From the NCBI RefSeq assembly GCF_008000815.1, contig NZ_CP042806.1:5518001-5582000 (forward strand): 64,000 nt of DNA, written 5' to 3'. The position numbers were made by a program, and so were the translations under genes. The notes beneath the pieces are model-generated. The model made no database searches, was not told the DNA's origin, and worked only from the letters and a program-made list of their open reading frames with translations. The DNA is from Terriglobus albidus (GTDB taxonomy: Bacteria; Acidobacteriota; Terriglobia; Terriglobales; Acidobacteriaceae). This document shows, one piece after another, positions 56,908-64,000 of this stretch (its first letter is position 1; each line of letters starts with the position of its first letter).

Positions 56908-57437
56908 GCGGGCCTCCCGTTTGACGTCATCACCGTCGAGGCTCGCTGCACCGCGCGAATGATCGCGGCATAGGTTCCGCAACGGCAGAGGTGTGGCGAT
57001 GGAGGCTTGTTCGTGTACGCATCCTTGATCTGGGCCACGCTCGGCGTGGGATGCGTAGCCAGCAGCTCAACGGCAGCAATCATCATGCCACTCTGACAAT
57101 AACCGCACTGCGGAACCTGTTCGTCGATCCAGGCCTGCTGCACCGGGTGAAGCGTCTCCGCATCGGCGGCCGCGCCTTTACTCTGCGCCCAGAGAGCAGG
57201 AAGCCCTTCGATGGTGACGATCTTCTTTCCGGCCGTGGCAGACACAGGCGTGATGCAGGAGCGGACCTCTGTCCCGTCGACCAGAACAGCGCAGGCGCCG
57301 CATTGCGCCATGCCGCAGCCGTAACGCGGACCGGTACAACGCAGCTCATTCCGAAGCACATAAAGCAGGGGCGTCTCCGCCGTGGCGTGGACGGGATGCT
57401 CCCGTCCGTTGACGTTGAGGATGAGCTGATCTGCCAT
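56904..57437 (-). CDS. Molybdenum hydroxylase, [2Fe-2S] subunit
   Basis: About 177 residues. Residues 1-75 form a ferredoxin-like domain with Cys41, Cys46, Cys49 and Cys61 ('CGMAQCGACAVLVDGTEVRSC'), the plant-type [2Fe-2S] site. Residues ~100-165 carry the second cluster: 'CGYCQSGMM' (Cys111/114) and 'CRCGTY' (Cys151/153). 'QLILNVNGREHPVHATAETPLLYVLRNELRCTGPRYGCGMAQCGAC' is characteristic of IorA-like proteins. It passes electrons from the molybdenum site to an unknown acceptor. GGAGC precedes the ATG. Confidence 0.92.
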   Translation of the reverse strand: MADQLILNVNGREHPVHATAETPLLYVLRNELRCTGPRYGCGMAQCGACAVLVDGTEVRSCITPVSATAGKKIVTIEGLPALWAQSKGAAADAETLHPVQQAWIDEQVPQCGYCQSGMMIAAVELLATHPTPSVAQIKDAYTNKPPSPHLCRCGTYAAIIRAVQRASTVMTSNGRPA

Positions 57438-57530
57438 GGGTGAGGCTCCTTCAGGGCCGTATTCAAACCCGGCCGCCGATAAGAACTACATTGTGATACT
57501 AATCAAAACACCCTGTCAAACCAATGATTC

Positions 57531-57679
57531 TGGGTGCCCCATATCTGGGGTCCCCAACGAGCTTGTTCGTTGGGGTGGTATCTCGGCACAGCCGAGATGT
57601 GGGCTTTGCAGGAATACTGTCTAGCTCCTGAATAAAGAAACCCACATCTGGCGATAAAACTGCCAGATATGGGGCACCC
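57531..57679. repeat. R3 repeat, fourth copy
   Basis: 'GGGTGCCCCATATCTGGGGTC', 'CCCCAACGAGCTTGTTCGTTGGGG', 'ATCTCGGCACAGCCGAGAT', 'CCCACATCTGGCG' and 'GCCAGATATGGGGCACCC'. It is the most complete copy and lies upstream of the iron-sulfur subunit gene. Confidence 0.8.
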
Positions 57680-57838
57680 AAACTGTGGGCAGCATGCCAC
57701 TCTGTTGCGTCTCAGACGCAGATTCGATAGGTTTGTCCCATTACAACAATTTGAAAATCGTCCCGCGACAGCATGCCGGCTGGACTTGCAGGGGATTTCT
57801 CCAGCTTCTGTCCCTCGGATTCCTTTTTGTCCGCTTAA

Positions 57839-57950
57839 AAGCATTTTCCCTGTTGCCGGGTATCCCGGAAGGGGCGTGCAGCGGCGTTTTCATTGCGGAA
57901 AACGCCCATAGATGTGAATGCCCTGGTCTAGACCTACAGGGAAAACGCTT
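57839..57950. repeat. R4 MITE-like element, full-length
   Basis: Left end AAGCATTTTCCCTGT and right end ACAGGGAAAACGCTT are inverted repeats. The interior has 'GGGTATCCCGGAAGGGGCGTG', 'GCAGCGGCGTTTTCATTGCGG' and 'AAAACGCCCATAGAT'. It lies just upstream of the M28 peptidase start and may affect its expression. Confidence 0.75.
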
Positions 57951-57982
57951 AATCAGATTTCTCTTCGAAAGCGAGAAGCTCC

Positions 57983-59611
57983 ATGAATCTGTATCGCATC
58001 ACGCAGGCCGCCGCCCTGGCCGCGGCGCTGCTGGTTATTCCGCCCGCAGCCGCGCAGGAACAAGCAGGTGACAAGGTTGATCTGGACGTCCTGGCACAGA
58101 TCAAGCACGAGGCCTTCCAAAACTCGCAGGTGATGGAAAACCTCTACTACATCTCCGAGGTGTACGGCCCGCGCGTCAACAACAGCCGCAATCATCGCGC
58201 AGCCGCCGAGTGGGCCATGCAGCAGATGAAGGCGTGGGGACTGAAGAATGTCCACATGGAAGCATGGGGTCCCTTCGGCTATGGCTGGCAGATCAAGAAG
58301 TACTATGGCGCGCTGGAGTCTCCGGCCTATGCCGCGCTGACCGGCTTTCCGCTGGCATGGACACCTGGCACCGATGGTCCCATTACCGCCGATGCGGTAT
58401 GGGCTCCCATTCATTCGAAGGACGACTTCGCCAAGTACAAGGGCAAGCTGAAGGGCAAGATCGTACTGATCTTCGATCCGCCTCAGCTCAAGCTGCACTC
58501 CACAGCAGAAGCGGCGCCGAGCCCGACCGATGAGGAGGTCGAGACACGCGCCAAGACGCCTCCGACTGGGCCTCGCGGTGGCGGCGGCCGCGGACGCGGC
58601 GGTGAGGGAGAGTGGGATTACACGCCGACCTCTCTTGCCTTGTCAGGACCGAAGGGCCACACTCTTCGCAACGAGGTCAACGCCTTCCTCAAAGAAGAGG
58701 GCGCGGCTGTCGTGCTGACACCGGGCTACAACGGCGATGGCGGCACGGTCTTCTCAACCTACGGCGGATCCGAAGATCCGAAGGACCCAGTCCCGCCGCC
58801 GATGGTGGCGGTTACGCCTGAACAGTACAACCGCGTCGTGCGCCTGCTGCAGCATGGCACCACACCGAAGCTGACCTTCGACATCCAGGTCGACTATCAG
58901 AAGACGGACCAGATGGCCTTCAACGTCGTCGGCGAGATTCCGGGTACAACCAAGGCCGACGAAGTAGTGATGGTGGGCGGCCACTTCGATAGCTGGCAGG
59001 GCGGTACCGGCGCTACTGACAACGGCACCGGCTCGTCGGTTGCACTGGAAGCGGTACGCATCCTGGCCACGATGCATAAGCCCATGGCGCGCACGGTCCG
59101 CGTTGCCCTGTGGGGCGGCGAGGAAGAGGGTCTCTACGGCTCCATCGCTTATGTGCAGCAGCACTTCGCACAGCGCGAGACCATGAAGAAGACACCGGAG
59201 TACGACAAGCTGGACGTCTACTTCAACGACGACTCTGGCTCGGGCCGCTTCCGCGCCGTGTCGGCGCTGGGTAATCCGCAGCTTGCGACGATCTTCAAGT
59301 CCTGGATTGAGCCCATCAAGGATCAGCACATTGTTGCCGTGACCGGCGGTACTGAGTTCAGGCCCACGGCACAACCCGGCGGCACTGATTCCACCAGCTT
59401 CTCGTGGATCGGGTTGAACGGCATCGGCTTCCAGCAGGACTCGCTGGAGTACGGCACCCGCACCCACCACTCCAACGCAGATCTCTATGACCGCGTACAG
59501 AAAGACGATGTGATGCAGGGCTCCCTGGTCGAAGCCTGGTTTGCCTACAACGCAGCCACCCGCGCGGAGATGCTGCCCCGCATCCCAACACCGGAACCGC
59601 TGAAGAAGTAA
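57983..59611 (+). CDS. Secreted M28-family zinc peptidase
   Basis: About 542 residues. A signal peptide ('QAAALAAALLVIPPAAAQ') and a PA-like insertion with a Gly/Arg-rich loop ('GPRGGGGRGRGGEGEW') precede the M28 core: 'MVGGHFDSWQGGTGATDNGTGSSVALEAVRIL' (zinc ligands His and Asp), 'VALWGGEEEGLYGS' (catalytic Glu plus ligand), 'NDDSGSGRFRAV' and 'EYGTRTHHSNADLYDRV' with the last His ligand. All ligands are present, so it should be an active aminopeptidase or carboxypeptidase. The ribosome binding site before ATG 57983 is weak; R4 lies upstream and a clean terminator follows. Confidence 0.9.
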   Translation: MNLYRITQAAALAAALLVIPPAAAQEQAGDKVDLDVLAQIKHEAFQNSQVMENLYYISEVYGPRVNNSRNHRAAAEWAMQQMKAWGLKNVHMEAWGPFGYGWQIKKYYGALESPAYAALTGFPLAWTPGTDGPITADAVWAPIHSKDDFAKYKGKLKGKIVLIFDPPQLKLHSTAEAAPSPTDEEVETRAKTPPTGPRGGGGRGRGGEGEWDYTPTSLALSGPKGHTLRNEVNAFLKEEGAAVVLTPGYNGDGGTVFSTYGGSEDPKDPVPPPMVAVTPEQYNRVVRLLQHGTTPKLTFDIQVDYQKTDQMAFNVVGEIPGTTKADEVVMVGGHFDSWQGGTGATDNGTGSSVALEAVRILATMHKPMARTVRVALWGGEEEGLYGSIAYVQQHFAQRETMKKTPEYDKLDVYFNDDSGSGRFRAVSALGNPQLATIFKSWIEPIKDQHIVAVTGGTEFRPTAQPGGTDSTSFSWIGLNGIGFQQDSLEYGTRTHHSNADLYDRVQKDDVMQGSLVEAWFAYNAATRAEMLPRIPTPEPLKK

Positions 59612-59627
59612 CCGAAGTAGAAAAGCG

Positions 59628-59654
59628 AAGGGTGAGGCGAAGCCTCACCCTTTT
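59628..59654 (+). terminator. Terminator of the M28 peptidase gene
   Basis: AAGGGTGAGGC (59628-59638), GAA loop and GCCTCACCCTT (59642-59652) form an 11-bp hairpin, followed by a T-rich stretch. Confidence 0.85.
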
Positions 59655-59670
59655 GTTATTGCAGTCGGTG

Positions 59671-59765
59671 TATTAGCGCTGAAGGCGCGTTCTATACCAG
59701 CCTGGGGCAACGCCCCAGGTACAGCGCGCACAAGATGTTAAAGGGCTGAAGGCCCGCTCTATATT
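59671..59765. repeat. R5 repeat, second copy (inverted)
   Basis: 'GCGCTGAAGGCGCGTTCTATA', 'CTGGGGCAACGCCCCAG' and 'GGGCTGAAGGCCCGCTCTATA' match the R5 copy at 4560-4650 on the other strand. Confidence 0.75.
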
Positions 59766-59775
59766 TCTTCGAAAT

Positions 59776-59928
59776 GGGTGGGAGCAGCGGGCTTCAGCCC
59801 GCTGATAAAAGCGTAAAAATAAATGGGCTTTTAGCCCTGGCCTTTTGCTTATGGAAACAGAAGGCCCAGGGCTAAAGCCCATTCCTTCTAGAGCTAACAA
59901 CGGTGGGCTGAAGCCCACCGCTCCCACC
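59776..59928. repeat. R1 nested palindromic repeat, copy 5
   Basis: 'GGGTGGGAGCAGCGGGCTTC', then GGGCTTTTAGCCC (one extra T), 'GGCCCAGGGCTAAAGCCC' and 'GTGGGCTGAAGCCCACCGCT'. The extra T breaks the inner palindrome slightly. Confidence 0.85.
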
Positions 59929-59935
59929 GGTTTGA

Positions 59936-60018
59936 GCTTCGCTCGAATGTCCCACTCACGCTTCGCGTGACCACCCCAACGAACACGTTCGTTGGGACCC
60001 CGTGAATGGGGCACCCGG
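59936..60018. repeat. R3-like degenerate repeat
   Basis: 'GAGCTTCGCTCGAATGTCCC', 'CACGCTTCGCGTG', 'CCCCAACGAACACGTTCGTTGGG' and 'GGGGCACCC'. It contains the same GAAC/GTTC hairpin type as 8395-8500. Confidence 0.55.
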
Positions 60019-60069
60019 TGTATGGGTTCCAAATCTGTCGATGAGCCTATTCAATGGACACCCCTATGA

Positions 60070-60510
60070 CTAGAGGTCACCGTTACTGGCGGTTCTGTCC
60101 GCTTCGGCCCGAACGTCATAGAAGACATCATGGAGCATCTCACCGTTTTCTGGATTGACCACGGTCCGGCTCCCTTTCGCGTCCATCGCAACCAGCCGGA
60201 ATGAGCCCTCGTACGATCCGATTCCGTCCAGCACGTTAAGGAACGTAACGGCGGAGAGTTCGGCGCATTCCTGCAAGAGTTCTTTCACAAACTCGCGGCC
60301 ATTGTCGTCGAGATCATGGAACCAGCGTGCCCGACGCTCTTCAATCTCTGCTCGAGCATGCAGAGACACGCCTACGCTTTTGTCGACCTCAGAGGTCCAG
60401 GCCTCCATCGGGATGGTAGGTTTCGGCTGCAGCAGTTGCTTCAGTATTTGCTTGTACGGATAGTCAATCGCGTCGCGCTGTATGACTTCAATAAACTCAC
60501 GTGCATCCAT
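60070..60510 (-). CDS. Hypothetical acidic protein
   Basis: About 146 residues ('MDAREFIEVIQRDAIDYPYKQILKQLLQPKPTIPMEAWTSEVDKSVGVSLHARAEIEERRARWFHDLDDNGREFVKELLQECAELSAVTFLNVLDGIGSY'), largely helical, with no signal peptide. I do not recognise the family. It may be an immunity- or SMI1-like small protein, as the order of two small genes (this and the DUF6869-like gene) suggests, but no motif proves it. AAGGGA lies 8 bases before ATG 60510; a TTG two codons upstream is less likely. Confidence 0.6.
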   Translation of the reverse strand: MDAREFIEVIQRDAIDYPYKQILKQLLQPKPTIPMEAWTSEVDKSVGVSLHARAEIEERRARWFHDLDDNGREFVKELLQECAELSAVTFLNVLDGIGSYEGSFRLVAMDAKGSRTVVNPENGEMLHDVFYDVRAEADRTASNGDL

Positions 60511-60566
60511 CGTCAAAATCCCTTAGCGTAATTACCGTTTTGCAGCATTCGAGAGTCTCGCCACAC

Positions 60567-61034
60567 CTACCCAGGTAGCCCATCCCATCCGCGTCTATCC
60601 CGAACTTTACACATCCGTTCCCAGATGTCGTCGTTCATCCTGTTCTTCCATACTCCACCTAACATACGCGCGAAAGTCGGATCCGCTTTGGCTTGCCGTT
60701 CGACATTCTCAATAAACAGAGGTCCATGCTTCACCAGCAGGTCCTCCATTGGCCCGGCTGAAAGGTTCTCCATGATCGTGTTGGATCGATCTCTCGCCAG
60801 CACCGCAAGAATCAATCCCCAGAGGGTGTCCGGCTCGCCGTCAACCAAATCGAACGCCATTTGGACGGCATACCAGGTCTCTTCTCGCTCAGACGAACCT
60901 TTTGCTGCGACTTGGTAGCGTATCCAATCCTGGGCGAGTGTGTTGAGCTCCTCAGGGAACATGCCGTCAGCATAACGCGCTTCATTCACATCGGTCTCGG
61001 CAAATGTGCGACCAACTTTATGCGCAGTCCTCAT
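60567..61034 (-). CDS. DUF6869-like protein
   Basis: About 155 residues. The C-terminal half ('AQDWIRYQVAAKGSSEREETWYAVQMAFDLVDGEPDTLWGLILAVLARD', 'LSAGPMEDLLVKHGPLFIENVERQAKADPTFARMLGGVWKNRMNDDIWERMCKVRD') matches the pattern I associate with DUF6869, a family of helical proteins often found near toxin or immunity genes. The identification is from memory of the family. The ORF is open to 61316, but ATG 61034 is the only sensible start. It is 57 bases upstream of the 60070 gene on the same strand. Confidence 0.65.
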   Translation of the reverse strand: MRTAHKVGRTFAETDVNEARYADGMFPEELNTLAQDWIRYQVAAKGSSEREETWYAVQMAFDLVDGEPDTLWGLILAVLARDRSNTIMENLSAGPMEDLLVKHGPLFIENVERQAKADPTFARMLGGVWKNRMNDDIWERMCKVRDRRGWDGLPG

Positions 61035-61078
61035 TTTGCAGTATTCCAGATCCCTCGTAGAATTCTGCCGGAGTAGAC

Positions 61079-61933
61079 ATGCGCCTCTACGTTGCGTTTC
61101 AGCTTGGCATCTCCGCCTGCCTGGTTTTAGGGCCAGGCCCAATCCTGTCGCAGGATAGCTCTCAATCACTGGACGAGATCCTGAACAGAGCCCAGGCGAA
61201 CATTGAGAGTTATCGCACCTCCGTGCCCAATGTGTACTGCACGGAACACGCAATTGCCAACCGAAAAATCCCGAACTCTTCCCCAGTATCCGGAGGGGCT
61301 GCTCCTGGAGGCTCAACCCCAGCCCCTCGCGAAGCCACCATCGAAGACTCCTCAGAGAGCTCGGCCATATTCCGGCTGAAACGACTGCCGGAACCTTCTG
61401 ACAAAGGCATCTTTGAGGAGTCGCGCATCTCCCAGCACGTTACCTACACCTCAGACGCTCCTGGATACGAACAGTTCGGAATCCCGGCGCTTCTTTATGG
61501 AGTATTCAGCAATGGCCTGAACATCCTGTCGCCTGAAGGCAGACAGTGTTTCTCGTTTAATCTTCGCAAGGTAAAGCAAGGCAAGCCCATTGTGGTCGAG
61601 TTCGCTGATCTGCCATCCGATCAACGAGCCGCGGCTTGCCTTGCCTTCCAGGACGGAAAAGGCACCATCCAGATCGATCCAGAGAGCATGCACGTCACCC
61701 AGATAGAGAGAAACGTTCCTCATCACCTGCTTGTCGGCAACATCAAAGGAGACTGGACATGGAAAGAAAAGTACTCTCCAGTCACTCTTATGGGGAAAAC
61801 CTTCTGGCTGCCCAGTTCGATTACATCGCGAAGCGTCTCAGCAGACCAGAGGAGCATTTGGACCTTCGATGCCACGTATAAGGACTACCACCTCTTCTAT
61901 TCCACGACCCGCATTCTGCCTGACCAGCCATGA
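61079..61933 (+). CDS. Secreted hypothetical protein
   Basis: About 284 residues. A signal peptide ('LYVAFQLGISACLVLGPGPILSQ') is followed by an N-terminal helix ('SLDEILNRAQANIESYRTSVPNVYCTEHAIANRK') and a mostly beta-type region ('TIEDSSESSAIFRLKRLPEPSDKGIFEESRISQHVTYTSDAPGYEQFGIPALLYGVFSNGLNILSP', 'GNIKGDWTWKEKYSPVTLMGKTFWLPSSITSRSVS'). Two Cys at 'CFSFN' and 'ACLAF' could form a disulfide. No family recognised; similar acidobacterial secreted proteins exist. GGAG precedes the ATG, and the gene is divergent from the DUF6869-like gene by 44 bases. Confidence 0.75.
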   Translation: MRLYVAFQLGISACLVLGPGPILSQDSSQSLDEILNRAQANIESYRTSVPNVYCTEHAIANRKIPNSSPVSGGAAPGGSTPAPREATIEDSSESSAIFRLKRLPEPSDKGIFEESRISQHVTYTSDAPGYEQFGIPALLYGVFSNGLNILSPEGRQCFSFNLRKVKQGKPIVVEFADLPSDQRAAACLAFQDGKGTIQIDPESMHVTQIERNVPHHLLVGNIKGDWTWKEKYSPVTLMGKTFWLPSSITSRSVSADQRSIWTFDATYKDYHLFYSTTRILPDQP

Positions 61934-62026
61934 GCCGTAAGTCAGACACTGCCTCCGTTGCCAGGAGGCTGCAAGGGCAAAGGAAGCTGCTGCGCTCTCG
62001 ATCCCGCACCTAATGCACAGCCGTCT

Positions 62027-64000
62027 TCAACCGGCCGTGCGTCGCTCATTCAACCATCGATACAACGCCGGCAGGACCAGCAACGTCAGGAAGGTTGATG
62101 TGACAAGCCCTCCAATCACCACGGTTGCAAGTGGCCTTTGCACCTCCGCTCCGGCGCCTGTAGAAATTGCCATCGGGATGAATCCGAGACTGGCTACAAG
62201 CGCAGTGGTAGCTACAGGCCGGAGACGAGTCTCCGAGCCTTCGATCACCGCATCTGCCACCGATCGGCCCTTCGACGTCAACTCACGGATATAGCTAAGC
62301 AGAACGATGCCGTTGAGTACCGCAATACCGAACAGAGCGATGAACCCGACTCCCGCTGAAATGCTGAACGGCATCCCGCGCAAAAGCAGCGCAACGATTC
62401 CACCGGTAGCCGCCAACGGGATATTGAGGAAGATCAGTAAAGCGGGCATGACAGTCCCGAAGTTCATGAAGAGCAATACAAAGATAAGAATCAGCGCGCA
62501 TGGCACCACAATCATCAGGCGTTTGCTGGCGCTGGTCAGTTGCTCGAATTGGCCGCCCCACTGTAGTTCATAGCCGCTTGGAATCCTGACCCGGTCCGCT
62601 ACGGCTCTCTGCGCCTCGGAAACGAACCCTGCGAGATCACGGCCGCGGACATTGACCTCCACGCTGATGCGCCGCTGGCCGCCCTCACGGCTGACCTGGG
62701 CCGGCCCCTCCTCATCGGCGATGTCAGCCAGTTGGGCAAGCGGGATGAAGTGGCCATCCTTGTCGCCGACCCGGAGATTGGCGATCGCATCGTTGCTATT
62801 GCGCTGAGCTTCAGGAAAGCGCACCTGGATCGCGAAGCGGCTGTTGCCTTCCAGTACTTCTCCAACCGGTTTGCCCCCAACCGCCTGAATGGTATCCAGA
62901 ACATCGGAGGCATCAAGGCCGTGCCGCGCAAGGTCTTCCCTGCGGAGCTTGATGCGGAGATATGGCAGCCCGGCGATGCGTTCGGGACGGACATCGCCTG
63001 CTCCCTTCACCTTGCTGACGACCTTCGCAATCTCGTCAGCCTTGGTCTTCAGCACGTTCAGATCGTCACCAAAGATCTTGATGGCCAGGTCGCTGCGTGA
63101 ACCGCCTTCCATCAGTTCCTGCACGCGCATCTGGATAGGCTGAGAGAAGCTGTAGCCCGAACCCGGCGCCTCTGCCTCCAGCCTCTCCTTCATCGCAGCG
63201 ATCAGTTCGTTCTTGGTGCGCTTCTTCGGCCATTCGTCCATTGGCTTAAGCGAAATGTAGACATCGCTCACGTCGATGGACATAGGATCAGTGGCTACTT
63301 CAGGACTGCCTGTCCGTGTGACCACGCGATCGACTTCGGGAAACTCCCGCAGGACGCTTTCGATGATCTGATTGCCGTGCAGAGACTCATCGATGGAGAT
63401 GCCTGGAACGCGGAACATCTCAATCAGGATGGAGCCTTCATCCAGCGATGGAATGAACTCAGCGCCGAGAAACGGAATCGCCGTGAGTGACAGAAGAAAC
63501 AGGCCCAGGGCAATACCTCCGGTGATCTTTGGATGTGCAACGGCGCGAAGCAGCATCGGACGGTAGGCGCGATCCAGTTTGCGCATCACCCATGTCGGCA
63601 TCTCTTCTTTTTCTTTCCGCAGCAGATACCAGCTCAGCACGGGCATCAGCAGAAGGGCCAGCAATAGCGATGCGAACAATGCGAAAAGCACTGTCGCCGC
63701 CATCGGCTTGAACATCTTGCCCTCAACCCCGCTGAGCGCCAGGATCGGAACATAGACAAGAAAGATAATCGCAACACCGAAGAAGATCGGCTTTGCCACT
63801 TCCATTCCGGCAAGCCGTATGGTGTCTTCTACCGGCTCTTCCGGATCGCGGTAGTGGAGGCGACGCAGTACGTTCTCGATCATCACGACGGAGCCATCCA
63901 CGATAAGCCCGAAGTCAATAGCGCCGAGGCTCATCAGGTTGCCGGAGATCTTTGCCTGCACCATACCCGTAACCGCGATGAGCATCGAGATCGGAATCGC
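62027..64000 (-). CDS. CusA/CzcA-family heavy-metal efflux RND pump, partial
   Basis: The C-terminal ~658 residues are visible; the frame runs off the right edge, so the start is missing. Features: 'SMLIAVTGMV' and 'GAIDFGLIVDGSVVMIENVLRRL' (TM4 region with the proton-relay Asp), 'GKMFKPMAATVLFALFASLLLALLLMPVL', 'IPFLGAEFIPSLDEGSILIEMFRVPGISIDES', 'VVTRTGSPEVATDPMSIDVSDVYISLKP' and C-terminal 'FGIAVLNGIVLLSYIRELTSKGR', 'STFLTLLVLPALYRWL'. Those mark the HME-RND group (CusA/CzcA), which exports Cu, Ag, Zn, Co or Cd with CusB/CusC partners. The metal cannot be assigned from the C-terminus. It converges with the secreted gene ending at 61933. Confidence 0.92.
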   Translation of the reverse strand, partial: AIPISMLIAVTGMVQAKISGNLMSLGAIDFGLIVDGSVVMIENVLRRLHYRDPEEPVEDTIRLAGMEVAKPIFFGVAIIFLVYVPILALSGVEGKMFKPMAATVLFALFASLLLALLLMPVLSWYLLRKEKEEMPTWVMRKLDRAYRPMLLRAVAHPKITGGIALGLFLLSLTAIPFLGAEFIPSLDEGSILIEMFRVPGISIDESLHGNQIIESVLREFPEVDRVVTRTGSPEVATDPMSIDVSDVYISLKPMDEWPKKRTKNELIAAMKERLEAEAPGSGYSFSQPIQMRVQELMEGGSRSDLAIKIFGDDLNVLKTKADEIAKVVSKVKGAGDVRPERIAGLPYLRIKLRREDLARHGLDASDVLDTIQAVGGKPVGEVLEGNSRFAIQVRFPEAQRNSNDAIANLRVGDKDGHFIPLAQLADIADEEGPAQVSREGGQRRISVEVNVRGRDLAGFVSEAQRAVADRVRIPSGYELQWGGQFEQLTSASKRLMIVVPCALILIFVLLFMNFGTVMPALLIFLNIPLAATGGIVALLLRGMPFSISAGVGFIALFGIAVLNGIVLLSYIRELTSKGRSVADAVIEGSETRLRPVATTALVASLGFIPMAISTGAGAEVQRPLATVVIGGLVTSTFLTLLVLPALYRWLNERRTAG

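Noticed and set aside
61934-62026. Hairpin GCCTCC-N7-GGAGGC between the secreted gene and the RND pump gene as a terminator
   Set aside because: Only 6 base pairs and no T-run; not listed as a feature.
1-64000. tRNA, rRNA, transposase and integrase genes
   Set aside because: No cloverleaf-type GGTTCGAATCC arm, rRNA sequence or DDE/tyrosine-recombinase motif was seen in the sequence or the translated frames.

Overview
The window looks like a piece of chromosome from a soil acidobacterium of the Terriglobia/Acidobacteriaceae type. This is an inference from gene content: three large ADOP-type permeases (two coupled to PadR regulators), two TIGR03435 proteins, a GWxTD-domain protein, a CarboxypepD_reg-TonB receptor, a Reg_prop/Y_Y_Y sensor with a GGDEF output, and many secreted proteins of unknown function. 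Intergenic DNA is crowded with palindromic repeat families. I found no tRNA or rRNA genes, no CRISPR array, no transposase, no phage block and no replication origin.

Layout. 1-4.4 kb: end of an OmpA-family protein, a short winged-helix regulator, a slipin, a secreted alpha/beta hydrolase and a TIGR03435 protein. 4.7-8.1 kb: minus-strand run LysR, SDR, RidA-like protein, nitronate monooxygenase. 8.6-11 kb: DUF899 gene divergent from an ArsR-SRPBCC-DinB operon. 11-14.2 kb: second TIGR03435 gene, SDR, TetR, cupin. 15-28 kb: ADOP permease, DUF1801, VOC plus small membrane protein, phospholipase D-like protein, PadR-ADOP operon, GWxTD protein, GH18-like protein. 28-35.8 kb: zinc alcohol dehydrogenase, O-methyltransferase-like protein, second-type YidC, RraA-like secreted protein, a glycine/lysine-rich secreted protein, an LLM flavin oxidoreductase and a MOSC protein. 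35.9-39 kb: second PadR-ADOP operon. 39.3-43.9 kb: an LRR gene and an ankyrin gene, each behind a similar, apparently structured leader, with a DUF1080 gene between them. 44-52 kb: tiny zinc-ribbon protein, the Reg_prop-GGDEF sensor, and an iron-uptake pair (TonB-dependent receptor and PepSY-TM protein) with a dyad-rich promoter. 52-61.9 kb: secreted Ig-like protein, HNH nuclease, two-subunit molybdenum hydroxylase, M28 peptidase, DUF6869-like gene and neighbours. 62-64 kb: truncated CusA/CzcA heavy-metal RND pump.

Non-coding content. Five repeat families are visible by eye, named here R1 (about 155 bp, nested GGGCTTTAGCCC-type palindromes, five copies), R2 (GGCACGGCT-AGCCGTGCC and GCGGCTTTAGCCGC pairs), R3 (elements ending GGGGCACCC), R4 (about 112 bp, MITE-like, inverted ends related to AGCATTTTCCCTGT) and R5 (TATAGAGCGCGCCTTCAGCGC type). 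One R1 copy sits inside an R4 copy. The best candidates for something undescribed are the shared leader of the LRR and ankyrin genes, the inverted repeats that overlap the ribosome binding sites of both PadR genes, and the compound operator in front of the TonB receptor.
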